Source of the DNA: Prorocentrum cordatum | Lineage: Eukaryota; Sar; Dinophyceae; Prorocentrales; Prorocentraceae | NCBI GenBank assembly: GCA_963575745.1 | Contig: CAUYUJ010017656.1 | Coordinates: 72,001-136,000, forward strand | DNA length: 64,000 nucleotides | Direction: 5' to 3' | In this document: one piece after another, positions 20,837 through 33,172 of the stretch | How the letters are laid out: each line of letters begins with the position of its first letter | Numbering within the stretch: position 1 is the first letter of the stretch | Notes under the pieces: model-generated | Told to the model about the DNA's origin: nothing | The model's database searches: none | Seen by the model: the letters and a program-made list of their open reading frames with translations, nothing else | Translations under genes and position numbers: made by a program

Positions 20837-20985
20837 AACGGCGGCGACGACCACGAGGAGGCGGGGTAGGGTCGGGGGAAAGAGGAAGAAGTGGGAAGAG
20901 GAAGGAGGGAGAAGCAGGATGGGGAGGCGAAGGAGAAGGAGGAGGAGGAGGAGGAAGAGAGGAGGAGAAGAGAGATGGAGAGGAC
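20800..20985 (+). repeat. (GAC)n then GGA-rich tract
   Basis: GAC repeats run from about 20802 to 20836, followed by AG-rich sequence to about 20980. Overlapping basic or serine-rich frames are spurious. Confidence 0.9.
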
Positions 20986-21394
20986 AGGTGTTGCTTGCGC
21001 CCTTCTTTCTCTACAACCCGCTGTATGGCTTCTTGCTGCAGCCCTCCCAGACGCGGGCCGACCAGGACCGCTCTTTGCTCGGAAGAGGTGGGCCTCTGAG
21101 GGGTTTGACCGATGTGCACTCTCTCGCATGCCGCCTCGACGTCTGAGCGGGCGTCCGCTCTGTAAGCCGAAGCGGGCGCGGACCCAACTGCTGTGACTTG
21201 CCCCCGCCCCCAACACGTTCCAAGTATTATTCGGAGCGACCGTCCCCAATCTGTGCATGTCACTGCCTTGCACTTCCCGCCGTGAGTGCCGGAGTGAGAC
21301 TGTGTGTTGCCTGTGGCGACCAGGCGCTCCCTGGCGGCTTTCCTTCTGGACCGTCCAAGTGCCCTGCTTGCTACAGCGGGGTGCCCTTGGAATT

Positions 21395-22190
21395 CTGAAG
21401 TGAGAGGAGTCGGAGGATGGGCAAAACCAGCGCGCCCATGAGGTGCCCCCACAATGTGGCCGCGAACGGGCAATTGTGGCATCCCCCGGCAGCTCCCCCT
21501 CGAGGTGTCCCAACGCGATGCTTGCTACATCGCGGTGAGCAAGGGGGTTTAGAAAGGAAAAGAGTCAGGAGATGTTTCAGAACCAGCGCTTCGTTCGAGG
21601 CACGAGACGTCCCGACAATTTGGCCGCGGACGGGCAAGTGGAACACCCTTTGGAGGCTCCGCCTTGGGGTGCCCGACTGCTACGCCTGCTATACCGCGGT
21701 GATCTTGCGGCTCCGAGAAGAGAAGAGTCGCGGAGGTCAAGCGGGGGGAGCCGCCCGAGACTTCCCCGTGAGTTGACCGCGAGCGGGGGCAAGCAGGACT
21801 TGTTGGTTGTTCCTCTGCGGGGTGTTCACGTGCCACACCTGCTCTGTCGCAGCGGCCATGCGGCGCTCGAGGCAGGAGCGTCGAGGCGCCAGAACACGGA
21901 ACCGCCCGATGGGATCCCACCAATGCCGCCGCGAACGGGCAAGTACGACACCCCCATGGCGGCGGCTCGTCCCTGGGGTGCCCAACTGATGTGCTTGCTT
22001 CATCGCTGCGACCATGCGTCTTCCAAGGCAGAAGACTTGGGGGCGCCAAACGAGCCAACGCACCGAGACGTCCCCACAGTGTTGGCGCGCACGGGCGAGT
22101 GAAACACCCTTGGCGGCTCATGCTTCGGGTGCCCGATTCCTATGCCTGCTACATCGCGGTGTCGTTGCGGCTGGACGTGCTTATGAGAGT
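21395..22190. repeat. Degenerate minisatellite, about 156-bp unit, 5 copies
   Basis: The anchor GCGAACGGGCAA and variants recurs at about 21462, 21625, 21779, 21931 and 22087. Each unit also carries GGGTGCCCGA and a GCTACATCGCGGTG-like block. Repeated peptides appear on the minus strand, but the frame is not kept. Confidence 0.75.
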
Positions 22191-22204
22191 GTCCAAGCAT
22201 GAGT

Positions 22205-22425
22205 AGATCTGAGCGTGAATGAGTTTGAGCGTGGGCGAGTTTGAGTGTGAGTATTTGCGAGGGTAAGCCTGAATATGAATGAGTCAGTGCGGGTGGCTCT
22301 GAGCGTGAGTGAGTCTGAGTGCGAGTGGAGTTAAGTGTTAGTGAGTCTGATTATGAGTGAGTCTGAGCGTGAGTATTCGAAAGTCTGATGACTGAGCTTG
22401 GGTAAGTCGGAGTGTGACTAAGTTG
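22205..22425. repeat. GAGTNTGAGYGT hexamer/12-mer array
   Basis: Repeated GAGT, CTGAGCGTGAGT and relatives with irregular spacing. Confidence 0.75.
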
Positions 22426-23600
22426 CGCATGGGACAAAGCAGAGCCACGAACAAAGCACTGCACGAGATATTCGAGGATGGAGTCAGCGGCTCCAGTTCC
22501 TCAAGATTCTTCTGGCGAACAGGCCATGGAAGTTTGCGATATCAGCGAGTGGAGGCGACGATGCACGGCGGAGACCGGCCATGCATGTTCATTGCAGTTT
22601 TATAAAGTCATTATGTTGGGTTCCTGCACAGTTCGCGGCAGGAAACCCATTCATCATACGCGGACGAGTTCATGCACTGAATGATGCGGTGTGAATTCGC
22701 GGAGTGGGTTCATTTTCACCATCAATATTTGAAGAAGATTCGCGTGTTCCGTGGAAGTGAATGAAGACGTGTTCCTGGGGCATCCTAGGCAGCAGCACCC
22801 CACTACGTCCACCCGTTATGGGAAACTTGCTTTCTAACCCGGAAGGTAGACATCATTATCAAGATACGTAGCCGCCAGACACTATAATCGGACCCGTGGG
22901 CAGCCTCGTTGCAGGCAGGCAGGCAGTGCTTCTGGGCAGCGCAGGAACTCCAAATCTTTTTGCTGAGCCATCATCCCGCAAACAGTACCTGTCCTCCGGG
23001 CCAGTCCTCCCTCTTCACGCTGAGAGTGCACACGTGGTCAAACTTGACCCTTGGCTCTCAGCTCATGAGTTGGAGACATTGGAGCGCTAAAAGATTATAT
23101 GTTGTTTGCTGGAGCTGGAATATACAAATACACTGCGATTGCACACATCAAATACCAAGCAGTCAACACGAGCCATAACGTTCACCATCGTCAGCGCACC
23201 CTCACTCACTCCCCTCAAGTGTTAACCAGGCACAACTTTGGGACTCATGGGTATAATCAGCAAACACTTTTGCTCTGGAGGTAGGCCATTCGGCCCCGAC
23301 TCGATTTGAATTTCACTCCCCTGGGCTCCCACCCCAGATCCATTGGTGAGCTTCTTTTCTCCCTCTCTCCCTCCCCCTACCTGTCCTGTTCGTCCATCTC
23401 CCTTCCTCCCTCCCCCTTCTCCCGCACGCTCCGTTGCACTCCCGTCACCTCTCTTCCCTGTCCCGCTCCCTCCACATCTGCCCGCGAAGCCCCAACTGGC
23501 CAGACCCACGCCCCGATCTCCACAGAGCAACCAGGATCGGGCCCCGACGCTTGAAGGCGCCCGCAGGGAGGAGCATGACCAGGGCAAAAACGACGGAACC
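22426..23600. other. No gene recognised
   Basis: Short open frames only. 23340-23480 is C/T-rich. Confidence 0.5.
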
Positions 23601-23611
23601 GGGAGGGGAAA

Positions 23612-23722
23612 ACACACACACACACACAGACACAATGAATCGTCGATTCCCAGGAAAATATTCGAAAGTACGAAAACTTAGAAAATATGGGATTTGTGTA
23701 TATTTATTTGCGTGTCCCTGGG
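23612..23722. mobile_element. MITE-like dispersed repeat, copy 1
   Basis: Begins at ACACAGACACAAT and ends at TTTGCGTGTCCCTGGGCCCC. Shares AATCGTCGATTCCC and the GGAAAATAT block with the copies at 27411 and 34785. This copy lacks the internal GGGGGAAGACA segment. Ends are imperfect inverted repeats (GACACAAT against GACACGCAAAT on the other strand). Confidence 0.6.
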
Positions 23723-23916
23723 CCCCTTTCCGGAAGCAGTGCTCCCCGACGGGCGGCGTCGCCGCGCAAGCGAGCCGGCGGCGCGCGGGGCGCAGGGCCG
23801 CAGCGGCGGCCCGCCCGGAGAGGATTTTGCGGCTCGCAGCGGCCTCCTTGCCGTGCCCCCCCGGTCAGCGGCGCCCCCGCGATCGTCGGGGGCCTCCTCC
23901 TCCCCCATCCCCCTTC

Positions 23917-24075
23917 TCCTCCTCCTCCTCCTCCCCCTTATCCTCCTCCTCCTCCTCCTCCTCCTCCTCCTCCTCCTCCTCCTCCTCAACCTTCTCCTCC
24001 TCCTCCTCCTCCTCCTCCTCCTCCTCCTCCTCCTCCTCCTCCTCCTCCTCCTCCTACCCCTCCTCATCCTACTCC
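23917..24075 (+). repeat. (TCC)n tract
   Basis: Almost pure TCC with few interruptions. Poly-Ser, poly-Pro and poly-Leu frames here are artefacts. Confidence 0.95.
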
Positions 24076-24325
24076 TCCTTCCTGGAACTCCGCCGCCCCT
24101 CCAGCCGACGTGCTGGGGGGAGTGATCCCCGAGATCCGCGCCGCGCGGGCGGGCGCGCGGCGCGCGGGGCGTCGCCCCCGGTCAGCGGCGCCTCACCAAT
24201 GCCAATGAGGGCCCGCCAGAGCACCGGAGCTTGCAGGATCCTGAGAAGCCAGGGTTGTATTGGTTTGGGCTAGCGTTGGGTCGGGCATGCCTTACGACAG
24301 GCGGGTTTTGAGAGAAAAATAAGAA

Positions 24326-24364
24326 AACTATTTTTAAACTGTCCAGAAACAGTCAAAAATAGTC
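24326..24364. repeat. AT-rich inverted repeat
   Basis: AACTATTTTTAAACTGT pairs with ACAGTCAAAAATAGTC across a 6-base loop, with one bulge. No following T-run specific to a known terminator class is assumed. Confidence 0.6.
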
Positions 24365-24589
24365 GAAACATCGTACCCAGACTATTTGCTGACTAATTTT
24401 AATTTTTCCTTTTGTGGAGAGGGACATGCCCAGCTTAAGGCTAGCGCGCAGGATCCTGCAGGGTCCTGCAGAGCCTGACGGACCCAGGTTATTGCATGGA
24501 CCCGGATCAGCAGGAGCCCGAGAGGCCGCCGCTTCCGTCATCGCCGCCGCCGCCGTTGGCGTCGTGGCCTTCAGTCGTCGGCCGTCGGC

Positions 24590-24740
24590 CGTCGTCGTCC
24601 TCGTCGTCGCGCTCGTCGTCCTCGTCCTCGTCCTCGTCCTCCTCGTCGTCGTCGTCTCCCTCCTCCTCCTCCTCCTCCTCCTCCTCCTCCTCCTCCTCCT
24701 CCTCCTCCTCGTCCCCCTCCTCCTCCTCCTCCTTCCCTCC
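24590..24740 (+). repeat. (TCG)n and (TCC)n tract
   Basis: TCG-rich to about 24655, then TCC-rich to 24738. The 300-codon minus-strand frame over 24507-25409 includes this as poly-Glu/Asp and is not supported as a gene. Confidence 0.9.
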
Positions 24741-25794
24741 GCCCCTGCAGGGGGCCTGCGGCCTCGGTGGCGACGAGGCCGCCGGCTTCGAGATCCAGGC
24801 GGCGATGGCGGCCCCGCTGCGGCCAGTGCTGCCCAGGCCAGCCGCCACGCCCCGCGCGGGGCCTCTTGCCGAGGCCAGGAGGTCGAGATGCCAGGGCAGG
24901 TCGAAATTCCCGACACGGTCTCCATTCCAGTGCGAAGTGGTTGAGCTTCGCACCGCCTTTTCACGAGTCTCGGATCGACTCGACCTCCACTCCTTGTACG
25001 CCGTCTCATTTCCATCTGCCAACGCAGGCCGGTCTTCCATCAAGGTGGCTTCATGCATTGAGCAACCTAATAAATCTTCAGCCGTCGGTCTGCTGCTCAT
25101 CGGGCTTGCCATGGCATTTACACGGGCGAAAGAAGGTCGAGGCGTCGTGGCGCGTGCAAGATTGCTAGCCAGCCGCTCCACGGTTGGTCGGGAGTTTCTG
25201 TACGTAGCAAGAGAGGAAGGGACAGAGAGAGAGAGATAGGGGGTGCGCTTTTTCCGTGACGCCGTTGTCACCGAAAGCGGTACAGGAAGCATTGTTGGCC
25301 CATCCCCTGGGAATTTTGAGAGGATGTCCCGAGCGATGGCGCAAGGTTGGGATTCTGCGCCAGATTCTGGCAAATTCGCTGGATTCCCCAGAAACGGTGC
25401 AGGGTGCACAGTTGTTAAGCAAACTTCCTCGCGTGCCTGGGTTCAGGTTGACGCGAGTTCAACAGGAACTCCTTCCAGTAAGGCAGCAGGCCTTCTCGAA
25501 AAGGCCCGGGGGACTTCTAGGAGGCCTTCTCAGAAGCCCCCGAGCCTTTCCAGGGAGCCCGTGGCCTTCTCGGAAGACCTCCCCCTCATGCAGGCTCCGT
25601 CCAAAGCTTCGGGCGGCGATTGCTCGAACTCCACTGGTGGTGGGTATCCTGGGCATCTGGGCGGCCAGCCTCTGGTCGAGCAGCTGGACGAACCCCTGCA
25701 AGTCATGAGGAGCCCACACCCCTGACGACGGAAGTATTTCACGACGTGGCGGGGCCAGCCACTCATCTTGAGTCATTATTTGGCGGTCCTGGGG

Positions 25795-25977
25795 CCTCCT
25801 CCTCCTCCTCCGCCTCCTCATCCTCCTTCCTCCTCCTTCCTCCTCCTCCTCCTCCTCCTCCTCCTCCTCCTCCTCCTCCTCCTCCCTTTCCTCCTCCTCC
25901 TCCTCCTCCTCCTCCTCCTCCTCCTCCTCCTCCTCCTCCTCCTCCTCCTCATCATCATCATCATCATCATCATCATC
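25795..25977 (+). repeat. (TCC)n followed by (TCA)n
   Basis: TCC repeats to about 25949, then TCA repeats to 25976. Confidence 0.95.
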
Positions 25978-27400
25978 CCCGGAAGTCCGAAGATGACAAA
26001 TGGTTGGTCGTCGCGTTTCTTCGCGGACCTGCAGGGCCTGGCAACCTCGCGAAGATCTCTCCAGGGTCTCAATATGCGGGGGAAGGCTGCCGACTGGGCG
26101 AGAACGCCTGAGCTGCAGGGGCGCGTTTCGAACAGCCACGCCTCGTCGGGGGCTCTGGAAGCACTGGCCTCACCTTCTCGGGCTGTGCCTCTGGCACGCG
26201 CGGGCCCGGCCGAGCTGGCCGTCCGCGGCACACCTACGCCACGTGAGATGTGGCTCGCGTGATGACGGCAAACGGGGAAGCGTCCCCGGCGAACGAGTGA
26301 ACGAACACGTGGAATGAGAGGGCACAGCCCTCAAACCTTCGACGTCTTGCTTTTCCACGACGCGGCCCCTAGAGAACACTTCTTCATCCTGCGCAGATTT
26401 GGACGATCCTGGGGCCCCTCCACGCGTTTCCCCTCCCCCTCTTGCCGTCACTCTGCCTGCAACCCCTGCCTGCTCATTCCACCCTCTGCATGCCCCTAGT
26501 GCACGCCCGCGCGGGTCTTAGTTGCATGTGGGTTTTGCTCACTCCTGCCTGTCTCCCTCCCCTCTTCCTCCCTCTCTGGGGAATCTTTTGTCGGCCTCAG
26601 AATTTCAAGTGATTGCAGGCAGCTCGCGCTTTTGACCTCTATCAGCGGAACGGTGCTAGAATGCACATTTGACGAACGGTGGTCGCCAGTAGTCTTGGGA
26701 GCTCACTGCTCCCAGCTCGCGTTTCGGGGACCCCAGATGCTGCTGCGCAGTCGTGGAAAAAACGAGCAAAAGAAAACAAAAAACAAAACAATGCCCCTGA
26801 GGCGCCGCCAAGGTGTTTTCGCAGCCAGGCCTGTTCATTCCACCCCCCGAGTGCGCCCGCAGCGCCGCTGGGGTGCGGTTTTCGCAAAGAGAGCCTGCTC
26901 GTTCCGACCCCCGCATGTACCACAGGCAAGGAGCGCATCATGCCGCGGCAGCCAGTGCCGCCCCACCGCCCGAGAAGGCTGGAGGGCCTGACAGGTAGAG
27001 TGGACGAGTTCGGCTTCTCTACGCCCGTCTCCTTGGAGTAGGCTGGGGGTCCGAGGTGGCCCAGCATTGGTTCCGGCGAGCAGGGAAGGAAAGGGGGGCG
27101 AGGTTCGAAGCGATGGGTTCGAGAAGGTGATTTTGCCTTTGTCGGCCTCTAGGGGCCGTGTTCGGGCTCCGGGACCGTCCACAACTGGTCCAGGGTGAAA
27201 AGTTGCATCGGATTGATACCGGGAAGGGTCCAGGGGCAGATTTTGAGCGGAGTTGCTGTCATCCCCCCGTCCTGATAGATTGTTTCAGCCCCTCGGCCGC
27301 CTCCCATCGTTTTCCCCTGCTCCTCCCTCTACGACCACCCTGCCCCTCGAGCTCCTCCACTCTGTCCGCCTCGCCCTGGCTCTTCCCCTCCTCCCTCCCA
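25978..27400. other. No gene recognised
   Basis: Open frames up to 141 codons without motifs on either strand. Sequence looks single copy. Confidence 0.45.
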
Positions 27401-27410
27401 AGGAGGATCA

Positions 27411-27560
27411 CGATGAAAAAAAACACACAGACACAATTAATCGTCGATCCCCGGGAAAATATGCGAAAATATTGGAAGTGGGGGGGGGAAGACAGAAACC
27501 CAGAAAATATGGGAATTTGTTTTATTTGTGTGTATTTATTTGTGTGTCCTGGGGCCCCTT
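27411..27560. mobile_element. MITE-like dispersed repeat, copy 2
   Basis: ACACAGACACAATTAATCGTCGATCCCC at the left in spaced blocks, internal GGGGGAAGACAGAAACCCAG, right end TTATTTGTGTGTCCTGGGGCCCC in blocks. Left GACACAATTAAT and the complement of the right end, GACACACAAATAAAT, look like imperfect terminal inverted repeats. Confidence 0.6.
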
Positions 27561-27727
27561 CAGAGGAGCCGCTCTCCTCCCATCCCGCCCTCTCGCGCGG
27601 CCCCGGGCCGCGCGGGCACGCGCCCTAGCTCCGCGAGGCGCGGCCGTGGGCCGCCGCTCGCCGCTCCCTGGATCGCTGGCCCGGCGAGCTACACAACAAT
27701 AATTTGGTGATATCGCTTTCGAGGAGA

Positions 27728-27806
27728 ACGAGGAGGAGGAGGAGGAGGAGGAGGAGGAGGAGGGGGAGGAGGAGGAAGAGGAGGAGGAGGAGGGGGAGGA
27801 GGAGGT
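27728..27806 (+). repeat. (GGA)n tract
   Basis: GAGGAGGAGG-type purine tract with GGGG interruptions. Confidence 0.9.
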
Positions 27807-27908
27807 TGGAGCTGGGGCTGGGGTGTGCGCGCAGAGATCGGCACGTGAGCCCGCGCGCCGCCTGTCGCATTCGGTGCAAGTCTTAACTGGGCAGAAAACA
27901 AAAGAAAC

Positions 27909-28113
27909 GTGATCGGGCCCGACAGGGCGGCACTGCAAAGAGTGGCCAGCACTTGTTCCCAGGTCAGCCATGGCAAGCTGATGCGCGCCGTGTCGGGCAG
28001 TTACGAATACATCCACTACGTGTCTTGGCTTGGGGAAAAAGCTGAGTAGTGATCTGGCCGGGCAGGGCGGCACTGCCAAGAGTGGCTAGCATTTGCGCCC
28101 AGGTTGGCCACAG
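27909..28113. repeat. 65-bp direct duplication, 140 bp apart
   Basis: 27909-27972 and 28049-28113 share GTGATC, CAGGGCGGCACTGC, AAGAGTGGC and CCCAGGT blocks. Confidence 0.75.
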
Positions 28114-28781
28114 CCCCCCCTAAAAAATGAAATACGATTCAAAACCGAAACAAAGGAATCATTTGTTGTCGAAAGATAAGCAACAGGGCATCCCATCCAA
28201 TGTGCTCGGGCCGCTGGCCCGTCGATCGGGAGCCCGTGCTGGGGCGGTCGGCCGTCCCTCGAGCGTCGGGAGGGGTACCATCCGACCGATTCGAAACGGA
28301 GGAGGACGTGCTGATTAGTTCCGATTCCCTCCTCCATGTTTTTTCCAGGACCTCTCTAGATCTTTAGTCAGCGGTTTGGAGAACGTGTTGGAGCGGTGTT
28401 TGCCCTCTTCGGGTTGCCTTGAGACCCAGCCCCCCCTCCAAACGATATCAGGATGTGCCACAACCAGACCGAATTTCAAGGCGAAAGTTTTTGTTGGGTG
28501 GACGAGGAAGCGATTTCGGACATTTCGGACCAACGAACAAACTGAGCGGCTCACATTTTGAGTATGTCCATTCAGGGTTGCTCGACAGTCCGAATCGGGA
28601 TCGGGCCTTCGTCAGCGTCTGTGCAGGGCGCGCCTTACAAGTTCGTGGAATATGTTCCTCTTCTCACTCATCCCCCTCCTCCTCTTTCTCCTCCATCCCC
28701 TCCGTCTAGTAATTTTCCTCCTGTTCCTCTCCCTCTCCTGGTCAAACAGACAGGGGCCATGACCTCCAGCGCGCCGCTGCA

Positions 28782-29525
28782 ATGTACCATTGGCCGTCTC
28801 CAGCAGCAGCCGCCCACGTTTCAACAGGCTACCACTCGATGAAGTCCAGTTCGCGATGGCAGAGCAAGATTGGTCCTTCTCGTCGTCCTCCTCCACTCAC
28901 ACGATCAGCAGACGCGCCCTCCAGCACGATGCTCTCCTACGGTGTTGGGTTGGTCTTGCCCGTCTCTCCTCTACTTGCCTCTCTTCGGTCGTGGCCTGGC
29001 GCCAGGTTCCCGCTGCTTCCAGTCGCGATGGCTTCCACGCTGGTACCACGTTGCTTTCCTTTTTCTGCAATTTTTAGGTTGATCATTGTACATCTGGCGG
29101 ACGGAAGCATGAGGACTCAGCCTTGCTCGAGAGAGTCGTCGCGATCCGATGCACGAGTGAGTCAGTGGAGGCCAGTGTGGCAGTTTCAGACGCAGCGCTG
29201 GATTGATCGTTTGGTATTGCCTCTTGGACACCCTGCCCCCTTGCTGGGTTCAAGTGTTGTACCTTTCGGAGGAGCTACCGTTGTCACTCGCAATGGATGC
29301 GTAGCCAGGTGTCCTCACCAGTCCAGGCCGGCTTGTTTTCAAGAGTATGAGCGAAGCGAGAACGATAATGGTGGTTCAAGTTCTGAAGTGCAAGCGTGTA
29401 TGCGATGGTGTTGTATTTCAGCCGATGTGCATGTTCACGAGCAGTGTGTTGGCGCATGCGGGTTCAACTCATTTGAAGTGGTGCAGAGTATCTTCCCCTT
29501 GACTGTAGAAGGCAGCACGCGCTGA
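28782..29525 (+). CDS. 247-codon open frame, unrecognised
   Basis: An uninterrupted frame in sequence of moderate GC content. Composition is Ser/Arg/Pro-rich, with no domain, signal peptide or convincing membrane segment. Cysteines are scattered toward the C-terminus. Its length makes chance possible but not certain. I do not assign a function. Confidence 0.2.
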   Translation: MYHWPSPAAAAHVSTGYHSMKSSSRWQSKIGPSRRPPPLTRSADAPSSTMLSYGVGLVLPVSPLLASLRSWPGARFPLLPVAMASTLVPRCFPFSAIFRLIIVHLADGSMRTQPCSRESSRSDARVSQWRPVWQFQTQRWIDRLVLPLGHPAPLLGSSVVPFGGATVVTRNGCVARCPHQSRPACFQEYERSENDNGGSSSEVQACMRWCCISADVHVHEQCVGACGFNSFEVVQSIFPLTVEGSTR

Positions 29526-29636
29526 GTACAAGGGTGGATGTGGCGTCTGGGGGTGGCTCTTTGTTGTCAGCATTCTGATCGAAAAAAGAAAAATTATCCC
29601 AGTGCGACCCTACCTAGGAGTTGGAGCATTTAGGAA

Positions 29637-29990
29637 GGCAACATCTACATCTACACCGACAGCTACATTTACATCTACACCTACATCTACATCTACATGT
29701 ATGCTATGCGTGGCTATGCTATGATGTGCTAATGCTGCGCTAAGCTAAGGTAAGCTAAGCTTTGCTAAGCTAAGCTAAGCTAAACTAAGCTAAGCTAAGC
29801 TAAGATGATATAAGCGAAGCTAAAGCTAAGCTAAGCTAAGCTAGGCTAGCCGAAGCTAAGCTAAGCTAAGATGAGACAAGATGAGCTAAGCTAAGCCAAG
29901 CTAAGCTAAGCTAAGCTAAGCTAAGCTAAGCTAGGCTAGGCAAAGCTAAGCTAAAATGATATCAGCTAAGCTTAGCTAAGCTAAGCTGGG
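29637..29990. repeat. ACATCT hexamer tract and (CTAAG)n pentamer array
   Basis: 29637-29700 is ACATCTACA-type hexamer repeat. 29736-29990 is CTAAG pentamer repeat with variants such as GATGA and CTAGG. Confidence 0.9.
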
Positions 29991-30071
29991 TGAACCCAGG
30001 GGGCGCAACTGGGGGAACCGCGGGGCGGATACTAGGGGAACCGCCCAGGCCGCTTTCCACTGCCCGGCCCC

Positions 30072-31008
30072 TTACAGCCCAGAGAGTAAGAACCTTTCTA
30101 GGCAGAGCCTAGGTAGGGAAAACGCTGCAAGTGTCTCAACGGAATGTGATAGATTGAAATCGTGCTGAATGGTCCACGTGAGCCAAGCAGCCCCAAACAG
30201 ACGTTTTTGATACAGGCGACTACAATACATTGGTTTGGTCGCTACGCTGGCACATATGAGTCCACAAGAGCACGCGCGCATGAATGTGCTAGTGAACAAC
30301 GTCGCAGTCAACGTCCCATCGTGTTTGCACGAGGGTATCGCAGAAGAAAGCAAGCTCGACACCCCCAGCATTCTAAGATATACACATGTTGAGTACAAGT
30401 TTGCCCGAGCATCGTCCTTGTGGACTAGGCCCGCTTCCTTTCCAACGATTTCAATCACGACGCTCTGGTGTATAGGTGGTTTTGTTACCCTGTCTGCATC
30501 CACTGTCATGGCTTCGTGCTGTCTTTGTGCGAAGGATCTGACGCAGAGACGCGCACGACAGTCACCGATCGGACTTCCAGGATCCAGGAGAGAGACTCGA
30601 GTTGCGGCGTTCCGTCGACGATGCAGGCCGGGAGCCTTGGCCGCGGCTTCTGCTCCTCCCACCCCGGCGGAAGAGCAAAACGCGGCGACGCTCCAGGCAT
30701 ACACTTCTTCCACCGATCTCGACGCACGGCTCGGGCTCAGCGCCGAAGCGATGGACAGGGCGGCCGCTCGCGCCGCCGCGGCATCAGGTGTTCGGGCTGC
30801 CGTTCGCATTCCTCCCCGTTGTTCCGCAGGGCCTCTCCAGGCTATCAGTCCACATCTTTGCGTGATGTCCGACCCCGAGCCACACCTCCGGGTCGGCTTT
30901 GGAGGTCGCCACGGCGGCCACAAATCGGGGAAAGTTTTTTATCAAGGAGTGGCATGCCCTATTCTTGGCTTCCTCCCCCCTCTCTTTGCGATGCAGACGT
31001 GGGTGTGA
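30072..31008. other. Overlapping long open frames on both strands, unrecognised
   Basis: A plus-strand frame (30235-31008, 257 codons) and a minus-strand frame (30072-30923, 283 codons) overlap. Both become Ala/Arg-rich in the GC-rich centre (30590-30850). At most one can be real; neither shows a family motif. The centre might be an old exon. Confidence 0.2.
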
Positions 31009-33100
31009 ATTGGCCAGATGGCTACAGAGATTTGTCAATTCTATCCGATATTGGCATTCATGTTCTTTTTACTATGGGTCGGTTATCACGCAACCAATTG
31101 TGATCCAGGGTCCCCCCCAGGTCCAGGAACATGTGGTCCCAACCTTGCTGCTCGACGAACCACCAATGTGGACATGGCCAGGAGAGCCCGCAGAGATTGC
31201 GCCAGTCACGCATTGAAGAGAAGGTTTTCAGTTGGTTCACGGAGATGAGCAGCAGTGCCACATGGCGCCAGAGAGGTAAGCCGATGAGGAAACCATAGGA
31301 CCGAGGTCAAACAGAAACACTCCCCAGAGCTACTTCAGGTAATCACTCCCTGGGGATAAGGGAGGAGACCCCAGCATAGGCCTTGCCCTCACATCGCGTC
31401 CACCTTTCGCTCTCGCCATTCCCGCGTTTCATGCCGTGTTCAGGGCCCTTGATGTTTCCCCATCGATTCCCCCTCTCTGTCCCTTCTCTCCTTCTCCCGT
31501 TCCTCATCCGACTCTGAGCCCCCGCCTCCCACTCTCCTCCGCCATCCGCCTATGCACCCCACCGAGTCCTATCTTTGTTTAGCATCCGCCGTCCACCCAT
31601 CCACCCCATCGAGTCCCCTCTTCGATGGATTCCTTCCCACAAGATTCCCGCTCCTGCACACACCTCCTCCACCTTCACCTCCTCCTCCTCCTCATCATCA
31701 TCCCCCTCCTGCTCATCATCCCCCTCTGTTGCCATCCTAAGCCATGCCGCCTCCAGGGCCCAGCCCCGAAGGGCGCGAGTGCGCATTTGTCTCTGGCACT
31801 CTGGCCTCCAGGCAGATGAAGATCGGGGGCGGCAAAGCGGGGGGTGATAAATATTACATCTTATTTATGAAGAAAAATCCCAGGTAGGCTTGTCCAAGGG
31901 GGAGTGTCCTGGAGTGTTGTCTGGATCCCCGCTGGGTTGTCCAAGCGGTTGTCCGGGGATAGTGTCGTCTTGCCGCCATTAATCATTATGGGTTGTCTGA
32001 GGGTTGTCCAGTGATTATTTTTGATTGCGTTATTTTTCCAGTGAAGTTACGTGGGGGCGGATATCTTGGCAGGGGCCATGAGATCTCCCCGGATTTCCAT
32101 GGCTCCTCTTCTCATTACAGTACGTCCCTTGGTCCCCCCATCGTCCGTGCACATGCTTCGGGCCATGATTTGCGAATCACCCCCCCTCTTTGGACGCTCC
32201 GAGAAGTGCATGGTGGCAGCCGCACTCCGAAGCTTTCGTCGTCCGTCGTCTTCTCCCTCGCCCATTCTGGCATGACTCGAGGAGCAGGTTGCGAGCACTG
32301 CATGCTCGGAAGGTCGGCTCGATTCCCAAGGCCATCAATCTCCTGTTGGCTCGTACGGTGGACGGGACCTGTGTGCCCGTCTTCATTCGAAGAACAAAAT
32401 ACTGCATAACCTTTTCCGTCGCGGCGCAGCAGAGGCGATCCGCTCGCGCGTGGAGCAAGACCGGGCTACGGAGTTCCAAGTTATCCCGCATGCAAGAAAA
32501 GGGGAAAGGAAGAAGCAGGCGGCCGCAGGAGGAGGGAAAGGGAAAGGGGGCACTCACGCGGCGGCGCCGCGGGGAGCGCGCGGGGCGGCCAAGCTGCGGA
32601 CAGCCCCTGGCAGCGGCGCGGGGCGGCGTCGCGGGCGCACCCAGGAGAGGGGCCAGCAGCCGCAGTGCGGGCGAAGCCCAGCAAGCGGGGGGGCAGGAGC
32701 AGCGGGTTGGTGACGGACCAGGGCGCCCGGGCGGGTGGGGTGAGAGGCATCAGTTGAAGCGCGCGGCGGCGGGAAAAACGACATAAACATAAATGTTCGG
32801 CGATCCGTGCGAACCTCCGAGAATTTATGCGTGGGCTGTTTTTGTTTTGTTCTCGTGCTCATACCCTTGACAAGCACCAAAATCATGCTGATCATCCGTG
32901 CATTGAGACCATTTTATTGAAAAGCGTGTCGGCTTTGCGCGCTTCGCTGAGCAGCTTGACGACCGTTGCGATTTCGACATGCAGCATGTCGTCGGAGCCC
33001 GATCTGACTGCCGTACCCGTCAGCTCCGCTCTCTGCGACACGCGACGCACCATGGGTGGATGGTCCCAACATCATTCCCCACGACACCTTGGGTACGCTC
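31009..33100. other. No gene recognised
   Basis: 31440-31735 is C/T-rich with TCC and TCATCA. 31885-32020 repeats TTGTCC and GGTTGTC. 32500-32700 is GC-rich with Gly/Arg/Ala frames. No domain. Confidence 0.5.
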
Positions 33101-33172
33101 ATGCCTAAAGTCAGTTGCCCGGGAGACGCTTGCCAGGGAAACCGCCGTTGACAAGCTGGTCAATTTGACAAC

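Noticed and set aside
24507-25409. 300-codon minus-strand frame
   Set aside because: A third is poly-Glu/Asp from a TCC/TCG tract and the remainder shows no domain or codon signal that I can defend.
29736-29990. CTAAG array as telomeric repeat
   Set aside because: The unit is a pentamer, not the plant-type TTTAGGG heptamer expected in dinoflagellates, and it is interrupted and internal.
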